From Clostridium saccharoperbutylacetonicum N1-4(HMT) (GTDB taxonomy: Bacteria; Bacillota; Clostridia; Clostridiales; Clostridiaceae): 64,000 bases of DNA. The stretch spans positions 5,517,001-5,581,000 of the forward strand of contig NC_020291.1 in the NCBI RefSeq assembly GCF_000340885.1, written 5' to 3'. The position numbers and the translations under genes were made by a program. Positions 26,155 to 35,736 of the stretch are shown piece after piece; the stretch's first letter is position 1; the number at the start of each line of letters is the position of its first letter. The notes under the pieces are model-generated. The model was given only the letters and a program-made list of their open reading frames with translations. It was not told the DNA's origin and ran no database searches.

Positions 26155-27024
26155 TTATTCTGGTAAATCAGTAGATTTTGCAAAATTTTCTCGATATTGT
26201 AATGGTGAATAATTCGTTCGTTCCATGAAAAGATTTGTAAAATGATTAGGATTTTCATATCCTACTTTATTTGCTATTGAAATAAGAGAATCTTCTGTAT
26301 TAATAAGGAGCCATTTTGCATCACTTAAACGACGTTCAATAACATAGTTAATTGGAGAAATTCCATAAACCTTTTTGAATTCATGGCTGATATGATAACT
26401 ACTTATATGAAATTGCTCTGACAGTTTCTTTAAAGAAATATGTTTTGAGTAATTTTCATTGATATAAATAATAATGTCCCTAATAAAAGATGATTTTTTC
26501 TGAGCTTTAATTTTAGATGAGTCTTTAAATATATCATAGTATATAGTAATTAAGGTAGAGGCAATCATGTTACATACACATGAAGTGTAAGGTGATTTTT
26601 GAATTCGTGCCAAATTCATTTCCACCATGGATCTATGAATAAATTCCCCATGTTTACCTGCTTGAGCAACTGGATGAGTATCCATATGTAAAAGTTGATT
26701 AACTTCATTTATGTCTTTAATTGTATAGTCAGTAACACCGCATGTCCATGCATCAATTGGAAATTCATTATTAGAAGCAATTGAATGAATGCATCCACGA
26801 TCAATTACAAGCACATCTCCTTTTTTCACAGTGTAAATTTCATTATTGATTGAATAAATTCCCATTCCATTTAGAATATATACTAATTCCGTTTCACATT
26901 TATGAAGATGATAGTTATAAGTCCAGTTAGGATTGTCATGACTGTGTGATAACCAAATTGCTTTTGGAGATGAATTGTCTTCGAAAATATTAACAATTTC
27001 TTTATCAAAATTATATAAAAACAT
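26155..27024 (-). CDS. AraC-family transcriptional regulator (paralogue 2)
   Basis: The 289-residue paralogue of the gene at 25145 has an N-terminus MFLYNFDKEIVNIFEDN against MFSYNFDQKFEDIFEDN and the same cupin and double-HTH organisation. I set the start at 27024 because AGGAGG lies directly upstream; a longer frame adds only a hydrophobic stretch with no RBS. It is divergent from the CoA-transferase operon, and two exact 16-bp boxes lie between them. Confidence 0.93.
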   Translation of the reverse strand: MFLYNFDKEIVNIFEDNSSPKAIWLSHSHDNPNWTYNYHLHKCETELVYILNGMGIYSINNEIYTVKKGDVLVIDRGCIHSIASNNEFPIDAWTCGVTDYTIKDINEVNQLLHMDTHPVAQAGKHGEFIHRSMVEMNLARIQKSPYTSCVCNMIASTLITIYYDIFKDSSKIKAQKKSSFIRDIIIYINENYSKHISLKKLSEQFHISSYHISHEFKKVYGISPINYVIERRLSDAKWLLINTEDSLISIANKVGYENPNHFTNLFMERTNYSPLQYRENFAKSTDLPE

Positions 27025-27060
27025 ACTTCCTCCTATCATAAATAACAATATAATTAGTAA

Positions 27061-27140
27061 AAATAGCAAGATAATTTACTAGATAAATGAATTCTATAGC
27101 TTAAATAATATATGAAGCAAAAAGAAATAGCAAGATAATT
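27061..27140 (+). promoter_or_regulatory. Two exact AraC-type boxes before the CoA-transferase operon
   Basis: AAATAGCAAGATAATT occurs at 27061-27076 and again at 27125-27140 in the same orientation. It is the inverse complement of the box at 24986. Three exact 16-mers in 2.2 kb, all in regulator-adjacent promoters, indicate one regulon. Confidence 0.72.
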
Positions 27141-27295
27141 AATAAAGTTAACAAGTCACCTTGTGGTTAATATATTAAATAAATTTATAATTATATATAA
27201 CAATCCAAAAATTAATTTTTTTAGATTATCCAACAACTAAATCAAAACAAATTATTTAATAGATTAAAAAAACTTATCAAGGAGGAATTAGAGCC

Positions 27296-28879
27296 ATGAA
27301 AAAACCAACTAAGATAGAAAAAAAGGTTCCAATTTTAACTGCCGAAGAAGCTGTTTCATATATTAATGATGGAAATACATTAGCAATATGTGGTGCTGGT
27401 GGTGGTATTATTGAAGCTACAGAACTAATATCAGCATTAAGAAAACGTTTTTTAGAAACTGAATCACCAAAAAATTTAACTCTTTGGCATTCTAGTGGAT
27501 TAGGCGATAGAGGAGAACGTGGAATGTCACCTCTTGCAATTGAAGGAATGGTAAAACGTGCTATTGGTGGACATTGGGCACAATCTCCTAGATTAGCTGA
27601 TATGGCTCAAAACAACTTAATTGAAGCTTATAACTTTCCACAAGGAGTTATGAGTCAGCTTTCTAGAAGTATTGCTTCAGGTCATCCTGGAATTCTTACT
27701 CATGTAGGTCTTGGAACTTTCATTGATCCTAGACAAGATGGTGGAAAATTAAATGAAAGAACCACAGAGAATTTAATTAAATTAATGGAAATTAACGGAA
27801 GAGAATATTTATTTTATCCATCTATTCCGCTAGATGTTTGTTTCATTCGTGGAACAACAGCTGATGCAGAAGGCTATATTTCATTAGAAGATGAAATATG
27901 TTACATGGATGTACTTTCAACCGCTCAAGCAGTTCATAATTCTGGTGGAATTGTAATAGCACAAGTTAAAAGAGTGGTAAAAGAAGGAACAATTCATCCA
28001 AAGAAAGTTAAAATACCAGGATATTTAGTTGATGCATTAGTCGTTGTATCAGATCAGAATCAAATGTATAACGGTTCTGACCGTTTCTTATCAGGTGATT
28101 ATATTGCCGTTACTGGAGAATCAGAGCCAATAAAGCTTGATCAAAGAAAAGTTGTTGCAAGAAGAGCTTTAATGGAAATATTGCCTGGTAATGTAGGTAA
28201 TGTTGGAGTAGGAATTGCTGATGGAATTGGAGTTGTAGCTAAAGAAGAAGGTATAGATAAAGAATTTACACTAACCGTTGAGACAGGACCTGTAGGTGGA
28301 ACAACTGCTCAAGGTATTTTCTTTGGAGCTAGTATCAATGCTCAAGCAGTAATGGATATGCCAGCACAATTTGATTTCTATGGTGGTGGTGGATTAGACG
28401 TTGCCTTCTTAAGCTTTGCTGAAGTGGATATGAATGGTAATGTAAATGTTCATAAATTTAATGGCCAAATTGTAGGTACAGGTGGATTCATTGACATTTG
28501 TCAGAACTCTAAAAAAGTAGTATTCTGTGGAACATTAAGAGCAGGAGGATTAAAAACTTCCATTGGAGAAGGCAAAATGATTATTGAACAAGAAGGTAAG
28601 TTCGAAAAGATGTTAGCTAAGTTAACAGATATTACGTTTAATGGTCTCGATGCTGTAAAACGTGGACAAGAAGTTGTGTTTATTACTGAACGTGCTATTT
28701 TCCACCTGGAAGAACACGGTTTAGTATTAGCAGAAGTAGCACCTGGTATAGATATGGAAAAAGACATCATTGAACAAATGGGCTTTAAACCAATTATCTC
28801 TGAAAATTTAAAAGAAATGGATAAAAGAATATTTATAGATACACCTATGAATATACGTGATGAATTTATAAATCGCTAA
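27296..28879 (+). CDS. Acyl-CoA:carboxylate CoA-transferase (propionate CoA-transferase-like)
   Basis: The 527-residue protein fuses the alpha and beta CoA-transferase halves, as in Pct/YdiF. GAGGGIIEATELI marks the first domain, and TVETGPVGGTT contains the catalytic Glu (about residue 329) that forms the glutamyl-CoA thioester. It moves CoA between short acyl groups and an organic acid, activating a pathway acid for the MaoC-type hydratase encoded 40 bp downstream. RBS AAGGAGG. Probably under AraC control. Confidence 0.92.
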   Translation: MKKPTKIEKKVPILTAEEAVSYINDGNTLAICGAGGGIIEATELISALRKRFLETESPKNLTLWHSSGLGDRGERGMSPLAIEGMVKRAIGGHWAQSPRLADMAQNNLIEAYNFPQGVMSQLSRSIASGHPGILTHVGLGTFIDPRQDGGKLNERTTENLIKLMEINGREYLFYPSIPLDVCFIRGTTADAEGYISLEDEICYMDVLSTAQAVHNSGGIVIAQVKRVVKEGTIHPKKVKIPGYLVDALVVVSDQNQMYNGSDRFLSGDYIAVTGESEPIKLDQRKVVARRALMEILPGNVGNVGVGIADGIGVVAKEEGIDKEFTLTVETGPVGGTTAQGIFFGASINAQAVMDMPAQFDFYGGGGLDVAFLSFAEVDMNGNVNVHKFNGQIVGTGGFIDICQNSKKVVFCGTLRAGGLKTSIGEGKMIIEQEGKFEKMLAKLTDITFNGLDAVKRGQEVVFITERAIFHLEEHGLVLAEVAPGIDMEKDIIEQMGFKPIISENLKEMDKRIFIDTPMNIRDEFINR

Positions 28880-28919
28880 CAATTAAAATTTTAATATAAA
28901 AAGGATGAGGAGAATAGCT

Positions 28920-29360
28920 ATGAATAATTTAAAAGTACCTTTCGAAATTGGAGACACAATATCTTATACAAAAACAATCAGTGAATCAGATGTATATCTT
29001 TTTGCTGGTATCACTGGTGATTTTTCACAAATGCATATGAATGAAGAATTCATGAAGACTACAATGTATAAAACAAGAATAGTACACGGAGTATTAACTT
29101 TTGCTCTTGGTTCTACAGCATCTACATTAATTCAAACACAAGCAAAAGCTGAGATTCCAAGTGTATCTTACGGATATGACAAGCTTCGTTTTATCAAACC
29201 TGTTTACATGGGAGATACTGTAACAGCTGTATACACAATTAAAGACATTGATAATGAAAACTTAAAATCTTATGCAACTGTTGAAGTATACAATCAAAAT
29301 AAAGAAATAGTAGTTGCTGCAACACATATTTTAAAATTCTTTCCTGTAGAAGGTAACTAG
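28920..29360 (+). CDS. MaoC-like (R)-specific enoyl-CoA hydratase
   Basis: The 146-residue single hot-dog protein has the hydratase motif AGITGDFSQMHMNEEF followed by RIVHGVLTFAL, giving the Asp and His of the MaoC/PhaJ active site. It would hydrate or dehydrate a CoA thioester made by the preceding CoA-transferase. The start at 28920 follows AGGAGAATAG. An ATG at 28905 contains that RBS and is rejected. A perfect terminator follows. Confidence 0.9.
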   Translation: MNNLKVPFEIGDTISYTKTISESDVYLFAGITGDFSQMHMNEEFMKTTMYKTRIVHGVLTFALGSTASTLIQTQAKAEIPSVSYGYDKLRFIKPVYMGDTVTAVYTIKDIDNENLKSYATVEVYNQNKEIVVAATHILKFFPVEGN

Positions 29361-29384
29361 ATATAATATGCCATTATTGAACAA

Positions 29385-29424
29385 GCGTTGTTAAAAAACT
29401 AATTAATTAGTTCTTTAACAACGC
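29385..29424 (+). terminator. Rho-independent terminator of the CoA-transferase operon
   Basis: GCGTTGTTAAA and TTTAACAACGC pair perfectly. The loop contains ACTAATTAATTAGT, itself a palindrome, and the stem is followed by CCTTTT. Confidence 0.9.
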
Positions 29425-29514
29425 CCTTTTGATTTATAAATAACTATCTAGCGACAATAATAATTAATCCATAATATGTAAACATAAGTTTTAAATCTAG
29501 ATATATAGAAATAC

Positions 29515-30078
29515 TTATAATATAATATCCTTATACGAACTAAAATTTGAAGTAAATGAATCATAAAGTTCATCATATTGTTTATCAGCACTAGACCACC
29601 ATGGGCTTAAAGCTTCCTTATCAAACCTTCCTGATTCATTTTTGTATTGCATATTCTCTGCTGTATCTTTGCTCCATAACCATGAAGGTAAAGGTATATT
29701 TACTGTATCACCTGCATTACCACCACATTGATGGGTAGATATTATAGGTACCCACTTTAACCCTGATGCTCGTACTACATCTGCATAAGTCTTATAATAA
29801 CTCCAATCAAACTGGTTATCCCCTTTACTCTCAACATCTCCCCACCATACATCTGTTGTAATTCCATAAACTCCACTATTCTTTAAAGTTATTAATCTAT
29901 TTTTAAAACTATTCCAATCCGTTATTTTTTCTAATGGTGCCATTACAAATGATTTATAATCAGACTTTATTGTTGATGCACTTACTTTTATATTAGAAGC
30001 TACCACTAAAGTAAATGTAAGCAATATAGCTAAAAAGGCACTTCCATATCTTTTAAGGCATTTACTAAGATGTTTCAT
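29515..30078 (-). pseudogene. Secreted beta-amylase (GH14), 3'-truncated
   Basis: From the ATG at 30078 there is a signal peptide (FLAILLTFTLVVASN, then ASA), followed by the start of a bacterial GH14 barrel: FVMAPLEKITDW, GVYGITTDVWWGDVES, WSYYKTYADVVRASGLKWVPIISTHQCGGNAGD and IPLPSWLW. The frame ends after YKDII, where the conserved family would continue with the first catalytic Glu region. About 190 of 500 or more residues remain, so it cannot be active. The rest is not seen nearby. Confidence 0.88.
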
Positions 30079-30408
30079 AAATTCCCCCCCTTTTATTTTG
30101 TTTTGTTCAATCATTTACATAAAATTGTTTAAATCTTTTCTACAACTGAAATAATTTTGCAGATATGTTTTCTGAAGATAAGTAATGATTATGAATCAAT
30201 TACTTAATAACTACATAATTTAATTTATGCAAATTTCCCTCGTAGTATGTCTTTTTCTTCTTGAATAAGTTTAATTTTATAATTGGGCCTGAACAACTAG
30301 GTTGTTGTTTAACTTACTAAATATATCAGTATATTCCTAGCTTCTTTTACAAAGATAATACACTTGAGAATATTATGAAAAAAAGAGTTATAATCAGAAA
30401 TTAATGAA

Positions 30409-30525
30409 ATGTTAAGTATCTTAAAAGAGAAGGATAGAGAATTGTTTTACAAATTGTATATAGAAGAAAAAGATATAAGTTTTGAAACTGGACTTAAAAG
30501 AGATGTTATCTATAATCTTAACTAA
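30409..30525 (+). pseudogene. Sigma-70/ECF-type factor fragment
   Basis: A 38-codon frame reads LSILKEKDRELFYKLYIEEK, then DISFETGLKRDVIYN. This resembles sigma region 4 in ECF factors (LKE.DR..F...Y........ETGL....IYNRLSR). There is no start context and the recognition helix is cut off. It is a short remnant. Confidence 0.5.
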
Positions 30526-30562
30526 ATTAAAATAATGTAAAAATTATTTTCCAAAATAAAAG

Positions 30563-30633
30563 ACCCACGAAAATAATGATTATATTTTCGTGGGTTTCAT
30601 GGTGGAAGCGAAGCATTACCTTTGAAATCCACC
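30563..30633. repeat. Dispersed two-hairpin repeat, copy 5
   Basis: Stem ACCCACGAAAATA with TATTTTCGTGGGT. The last base pair is changed on both arms relative to copies 2 and 9 (C-G to A-T), a compensated change. The tail is GGTGGAAGCGAAGCATTACC, then TTTGAAATCCACC. It lies past the 3' end of the DUF3791 gene. Confidence 0.93.
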
Positions 30634-30734
30634 AATAATTATTTGTACATTTCGTATTTTCTTATTTATCAATATTAGATATTATATCTGTTTCATTTTC
30701 TTCATATGCAGTACCATTAAAGCTATCATTTGGA

Positions 30735-31181
30735 TTATGCTAATAACTTACCTTCTAAATACGAATACTTTAAATATTCTGGACTACTGTAATATACTGA
30801 TGAATTAAAATCTGAGATTTCATCACTAATAAATGACTCAAATACTGAATATAGTACATCTATTACATTATTTTCTTCTGAAAGAACATCAATTATTAAT
30901 CTCTGATATTCTTTACCTATAGCTTGAACACTAGGAACAGCATATTTACACAAACCTACCGAATCAAAACTGCCTTCCTTAATATTAAACTCTTTTATTA
31001 TCTCATCTGACACCTCTTCAAATGATAAGCAATGATTAACTTCTGCAAGTTCTAGCTGTCTTTTTAGTTCCTTCTTTCCTATTATTTTCACTATAGTTGA
31101 TCGTCTATTTTTAGTTTTCCTCCCCATAAACTCTATAAGTGAGCAAACATAAAATAAATCATTTTTTTGAATTTCATTCAT
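30735..31181 (-). CDS. DUF3791-like protein, probable antitoxin partner
   Basis: The 148-residue protein (FYVCSLIEFMGRKTKNRRSTIV, YAVPSVQAIGKEYQRLI, ISDFNSSVYYSSPEYLK) matches my memory of the DUF3791 proteins that accompany DUF3990. It overlaps the DUF3990 gene by 8 bp (31174-31181), the arrangement of a co-translated toxin-antitoxin pair. Its own function is unknown. The GRKTKN segment is the family's most conserved part. Confidence 0.65.
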   Translation of the reverse strand: MNEIQKNDLFYVCSLIEFMGRKTKNRRSTIVKIIGKKELKRQLELAEVNHCLSFEEVSDEIIKEFNIKEGSFDSVGLCKYAVPSVQAIGKEYQRLIIDVLSEENNVIDVLYSVFESFISDEISDFNSSVYYSSPEYLKYSYLEGKLLA

Positions 31182-31629
31182 TTATAATTTCACTCCTCTC
31201 AAACTTAAGACAATCTAACGCCTTTAAAGTATGAAAACTAATTTGATGGGTAGGATATTTAAATTTTGCTAACTCCCAAAAAATACTTCTAGTAATTTCA
31301 CCAGCTAAAAAGTCATTTACATAATTCCAAACAGTATCATCAGCCATAGGCCCTTCTACTATATCATAATCATGAATAAGTCCTTTTCTACAAGCTGCAA
31401 TAAAATCCAACCATTCATCTGTCATATTTTCAAATCTTAATATATTTAAATTTTTATTTTCTGTGTAAGTATAATGATTAACTGTAGCATGCTCTCTATT
31501 TCTTTTAGCCCATTTTTTAGCTTGTTCAAAATCATTTGTACAATAAAATCCCCATGAAAAATCTTTAGTATATTTACTTTTTCTTATCTCTGGAAATTCT
31601 ACAACTTCTCCTGATGCATGATACAACAT
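31174..31629 (-). CDS. DUF3990 protein, ADP-ribosyltransferase-like probable toxin
   Basis: The 151-residue protein begins LYHASGEVVEFPEI, then FSWGFYCTNDFEQAKKWAKR. This is the H..S....P.......DFG.GFY.T....QA..WA pattern of DUF3990, whose fold is related to ADP-ribosyltransferases (YH.[ST] motif and G-FY-T strand). DUF3990 genes sit in toxin-antitoxin-like pairs, and here the partner overlaps downstream. No enzymatic proof exists in the sequence alone. Confidence 0.75.
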   Translation of the reverse strand: MLYHASGEVVEFPEIRKSKYTKDFSWGFYCTNDFEQAKKWAKRNREHATVNHYTYTENKNLNILRFENMTDEWLDFIAACRKGLIHDYDIVEGPMADDTVWNYVNDFLAGEITRSIFWELAKFKYPTHQISFHTLKALDCLKFERSEIINE

Positions 31630-31842
31630 AAAATACTCACCTTACTTTCTCTAATTTTGTACTATAATTATATCATTTTCAAAACTTTTCTTCTATCAAT
31701 ATAACCATTTCATCAGCATTTATTCTATACTATTCTCTATTTTTATTATATTATTTCTGCTAAAAGGTGCACACCCCAACTAAAATATACATCCCTAATT
31801 CAAAAAACTCTTGTTCTTTAGTCTATTACACTCCTATTTGTT

Positions 31843-32351
31843 ATGGCACCTTCACTAAACATTCAGCATATACTAATAAATAACAAAATCAGAAAATATT
31901 ATAGTGATAATTCTACCGTAGGTAATAAACAAACTGGAAAATACCATATGATATTTTCCAGTCTAGGTGATACTATTAACGACTATAGTATTAATACCGA
32001 AAATACACCTGACGGGATACTAGGATATCTATATGATAGTTCTACAATTATTATTACAACTGCTGATCAATATATTAATCACCAAGTGCGAAAGGCTTTA
32101 ATTAATGCAGGATTTAGCTCTGATATCATGAATAATGATAATATACCAAAGTATCTTGTAAACCTAGGACTCGAAAGAGGTAAAGACACCTTTGTCATAC
32201 TCATGAGAGCATCAATATGGGAGAATAAGGAGATTGGGCAAGAGTATTTAGATCATATGTAAATCAAAAAATATTAGTTGGTCCAGCACCTTATGATATC
32301 ATTTGGGATCAGGCTATTTTGTTTAAGAAAAAGAGAGAGTGTCAACATTAA
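31843..32351 (+). pseudogene. Unknown protein, frameshifted
   Basis: The frame from 31843 encodes GYLYDSSTIIITTADQYIN and DTFVILMRASIWENKEIG, then stops. A +/-1 shift near 32260 opens another frame reading NQKILVGPAPYDIIWDQAIL and ending at 32349-32351. The second part looks like the natural C-terminus of a conserved protein. There is no RBS at the 5' end, so the N-terminus is probably lost too. I do not recognise the family. Confidence 0.5.
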
Positions 32352-32357
32352 TAGCAA

Positions 32358-32407
32358 TATCAAAAAGTTAGAAATGTAGAGCAATTTACATTTCTAACTT
32401 TTTGATA
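32358..32407. terminator. Perfect 21-bp hairpin
   Basis: TATCAAAAAGTTAGAAATGTA pairs perfectly with its complement around an 8-nt loop. It serves as a terminator between the frameshifted plus-strand gene and the minus-strand MocR fragment, whose last codons form one arm. Confidence 0.75.
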
Positions 32408-32562
32408 GTACTTAAATTAACATCAAGAAAATCTTCTAATTCTCTTTGTGGTGGTAATTTATCTCCTGGTTTTAATATCCTTCTTTTTATGTCTATTTCT
32501 AATACACTCACTATTTCAATATATAGACTTATTTTTTTCAATATCTTAGCTTTCCATGACAT
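32386..32562 (-). pseudogene. MocR/GntR-type regulator, N-terminal fragment
   Basis: A 58-codon frame holds the middle of a GntR winged helix: IKRRILKPGDKLPPQRELED, then FLDVNLSTIKK. PPQRELADFLDVNLSTV is typical of PLP-dependent MocR proteins, which continue with an aminotransferase domain. Here it ends in the 21-bp hairpin. It is truncated and unlikely to be functional. Confidence 0.75.
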
Positions 32563-32582
32563 TGGATAATTTAAAAGTAAAG

Positions 32583-32657
32583 AATCCTTGATATTACTTT
32601 AAATGTAACATCTAGGATTTATATGGTGGAGGCGAAGCATGACCTTTTAAATCCACC
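32583..32657. repeat. Dispersed two-hairpin repeat, copy 6
   Basis: Stem AATCCTTGATATTAC with GTAACATCTAGGATT (A/C and T/T mismatches), similar to copy 1. The tail is GGTGGAGGCGAAGCATGACC, then TTTTAAATCCACC. Upstream GGATTTA is perfectly complementary to TAAATCC in this copy's tail. Confidence 0.92.
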
Positions 32658-32689
32658 AAAAATCTTATCATATTTTAATTCAAAATAGA

Positions 32690-32914
32690 TTACATATTAA
32701 CAACTTTACTTATAAAATCAACCTCATTATTTATCAATGTATATGGAGAATACTCATTATAACTTTCTAAGTCATTTAATGTTACTATTTGAACACCACG
32801 TTCTAATGTTGTTAATGTTAAATATTTAGATATTGAAGCTAATCTTTGTCCTTGCTAAGCTTCTAATACTAAACTACCTTCTTCATTAAATTTCTTTGCT
32901 ATTAGATAACACAT
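32690..32914 (-). pseudogene. DUF6718-like protein, nonsense mutation
   Basis: The frame begins CYLIAKKFNEEGSLVLEA, then a TAG (32856-32858), then QGQRLASISKYLTLTTLERG and YSPYTLINNEVDFISKVVNM. This matches small clostridial proteins of the DUF6718 type (MCYLIAKKF...G). Without the stop it would have 74 residues. Its start lies inside the 3' end of the RelA/SpoT-like gene upstream. Confidence 0.7.
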
Positions 32915-33464
32915 GTTCTAGTACCTCCTTAAAATCTTCTTCATCTTTAATCTCGCCATTATCATATTTTTCTCTTAATAATTTTCCAATATTATTATCT
33001 TTAATATGTTTATATAAATGTATGTGAAGCCAATCATTTATTATTCTATCGCTTTTAGTATTTACTTGTATTTAAATCGGATAATGCTTATTACTATTTT
33101 GATAATATAGATGTACTCCCCTATATCCATCATCATTAACTTTTCCATTTCTCATATCCGCAACTTTAAAGATTTCTAAGTCCTGATCTAAAATTTCTTT
33201 ATAGTTTGAAATAATTATCCTAATTCCCAATAAATCATTATAGCACTTATTAACTTCTATGCTTGGATAATATTTATTATATTTTAAAGTACATGAATGT
33301 AGTGACTTTATTCTATAACTAAATTTAACACCTTTAAGCAAATCAGTACTTTCGTAAAATTCTTTTAAATCTAATATTTCATTAATAATGTCATCTTTTT
33401 CAAATTTTCGTAATGTAATCTTTAAACTTTTACCTAGCTTACTTTCATAGCTTAAATTCTGCAA
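32886..33464 (-). pseudogene. RelA/SpoT-domain protein, nonsense mutation
   Basis: The first 130 codons carry a RelA/SpoT nucleotidyltransferase core: KFSYRIKSLHSCTLKYNKYY, NDLLGIRIIIS, KVADMRNGKVNDDGYRGVHLYYQ. The frame stops (TAA, 33072-33074) just after HYPI, exactly where the conserved Glu of H.PIEIQ should be. GAA to TAA is a single change. The frame then continues IQVNTKSDRIINDWLHIHLY to a stop at 32886. It is a small RelA/SpoT-like protein, perhaps a (p)ppGpp synthetase-type toxin, now dead unless read through. Confidence 0.85.
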
Positions 33465-33495
33465 TAATTCTTGAGTTATTCCATAAAATTCAAAA

Positions 33496-33762
33496 CTAAT
33501 TTATATCACCACTTTCATCACTCTTAATTTCATCTGTGAATTCTGGAATAATGTCCTTCAAAATCTCACTTTGAATTGATTTTACTTCCTCTTCATTATC
33601 AATTAGTATCACATAGCCACCTAAATCTTCATCTACATTTCCAAACTCCCCTCCGTAATTTTCATTAAGTACTGTAATAACCTCTTCAATACTTTGTAAC
33701 ACCTCTTTTTCATATTTTGATTTCACTTCTTCTAACTGCTCTAATTCCCATAATTTTTTTAT
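33496..33762 (-). pseudogene. Small hypothetical protein with a mutated start
   Basis: An acidic protein of about 88 residues (KSKYEKEVLQSIEEVITVLN, EDLGGYVILIDNEEEVKSI) precedes the RelA/SpoT-like gene. A perfect AAGGAGG lies 8 nt before an ATA codon at 33760-33762, in frame with the protein, so the original ATG appears mutated to ATA. The first usable start is the GTG at 33726, without RBS. It is probably the first gene of a three-gene module in which every gene is damaged. Confidence 0.5.
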
Positions 33763-33787
33763 GATTAACTCCTCCTTTAAAATAAAA

Positions 33788-33828
33788 AAGGAATATCTAA
33801 AGCCTTATATTGCTCTAAATATTCCTTT
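33788..33828. terminator. Hairpin upstream of the decayed module
   Basis: AGGAATAT and ATATTCCT pair (loop about 20 nt) with A-rich and T-rich flanks, giving a possible bidirectional terminator. Confidence 0.55.
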
Positions 33829-34086
33829 TCTTTGTTACACAAATATAATATATATTTAACTTCTGTTTTGATTCTTTATTATTTTTACTAGAATTCCTTT
33901 ATTACCTATGGTATGCTTCTCCGTATCAGTATTAAGTGATACCCCTTTTTATCGAAAAAGCAATGCACAAAATTCTTATTACCTACTGAAAAATAATCAT
34001 GGCAACTTTTGACTTGTTATTTATTTTCATGTGCTTTACTGTAGTTTATATACTACTACTTACTTAACAATTACTTTTATCTGTTT

Positions 34087-35736
34087 TTACTTATCACCTT
34101 GATATACAATCTTTCCTCCAACAATAGTTGTAATTGCTTTAATCGATGGTATTTCCTCAGAAGAAATTGTTAACAAATCTTTTGATAAGACAACCAAATC
34201 TGCAAGCTTGCCTTTCTCTATAGATCCTAATTTTTTCTCATTACCTTGAGTATAAGCACTTCCCATTGTCCAAAGATATAAAGCTTCTTCACGAGATATA
34301 GCCTCCTCTATGCCTTGTACTTCTCCATTTACAGTAGCCCTAGTTATCATCCACCAAATTGAGATAAATGGATTCCATGGAACTATAGGAGCATCTGTTC
34401 CTCCACCCATAATTATTCCTTTATCAAGCATTGTACGCATAGGAATGGCAGCATTTGCACGTTTCTCACCCCAAAAGCTATTCATATTTTTCCCTAAAAG
34501 GTATGGATGATTCTGAACAGTTGTGAAAATCCCTAATTTCTTAATCTTATTTAAACTTTCTTCTGTTGGGTACATAACATGCATGGCAGTCCATCTTAAG
34601 TCTTTAATTGATGTTACTTTATTAATTTCTTCATAGCTATTCACTACAAATTCTATTGCAGCATCTCCTGCAACATGTACTTGAATCTGAAACTTATTTT
34701 CTGCTGCTAACTTCAATATATCAATAAATTCTTTTTCTCTTGCTGATCCTTTATAAATTGAAACTCCACGATATTCAGGGTCTAGCTGCATACCTGGAAC
34801 TATTTTATATGGTTCTTTCATCCAAGCTGCTTCCACACCACCATCTGCCATAGTCTTAATTCCACCAATACAGAAATAGTCATCTCCTTCTAACGGCTTG
34901 TATTTTGAAACTGCATGTAATGTCTGCTCTAAATTCATTACTGGATATAATGCTTGGGTACGTACTGTCATTTTTTTATCTGCATTCAATTTAAAGTATA
35001 CATCAATATCACTATCATCCGCCCAAGCATCAGTTATTCCTGTAATTCCATATGAATTCATTTGCTCCATAAAATCTATAGAATTTTTAACTATTTCTGT
35101 TTCTGTATAATTAGGTATTAAAGATTTAACTAAAAATGCAGCATTTTCTAATATAGCTCCTATGGGTTCGTTTGTCTCTGCATCTTTTATAATAACTCCC
35201 CCCTCTGGATTTATTGTATCTTTAGTAATATTAGCTAATTCTAAAGCCTTTGAATTTGCAACTACCACATGGCCACCACGAGGTATCATTACAGGATTGC
35301 TTGGAGATACAGTATCCAATTCCCATCGAGTTGGGATGCGGTTTTCAACTAATTGGCTTTCATGCCATGCACTTGAAGAAACAACCCATTGTCCTGCTTC
35401 AACCGCTTTGACACGATTTCCAACTGCTTTTAATAATTCATTGATAGTTCAAACTTCTGAAATATTAAGATTATTAATTTCTTTTGCACACATGCTCGCG
35501 TGGAGATGACTATCAATCAGTCCAGGAATCACAGTTTTTCCTTGCAAATTAATTATTTCAGTTTGAGGACCTTCAAATAATTTCATTTCCTCATTTTCTC
35601 CAACAGCCAATATAGTATCTCCTATAATAGCAACAGCTTCAGCTATTTTAAATTCATCATCAACTGTAACTATTTTTCCATTACATAAAATCATATCTGC
35701 ATAAGTTGGACTTTGAGTCGATTTTTTAATACTCAT
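34087..35736 (-). pseudogene. YtcJ-like amidohydrolase, in-frame TGA
   Basis: A 549-codon frame of the Amidohydrolase_3 family: an N-terminal VIPGLIDSHLHASM metal motif, GIKTMADGGVEAAWM, VHVAGDAAIE, and a C-terminal GGGTDAPIVPWNPF, LGSIEKGKLADLVVLS. A single TGA (35449-35451) interrupts it after NNLNISEV, and the same frame resumes TINELLKAVGNRVKAVEAGQ. The pattern is a nonsense mutation rather than selenocysteine insertion, since no Sec position is known there. It reads divergently from a LysR gene that is also broken. Confidence 0.9.

Noticed and set aside
35449..35451. TGA as selenocysteine codon
   Set aside because: The position is not a known Sec site in this amidohydrolase family, and the paired LysR gene is broken too; a nonsense mutation is simpler.
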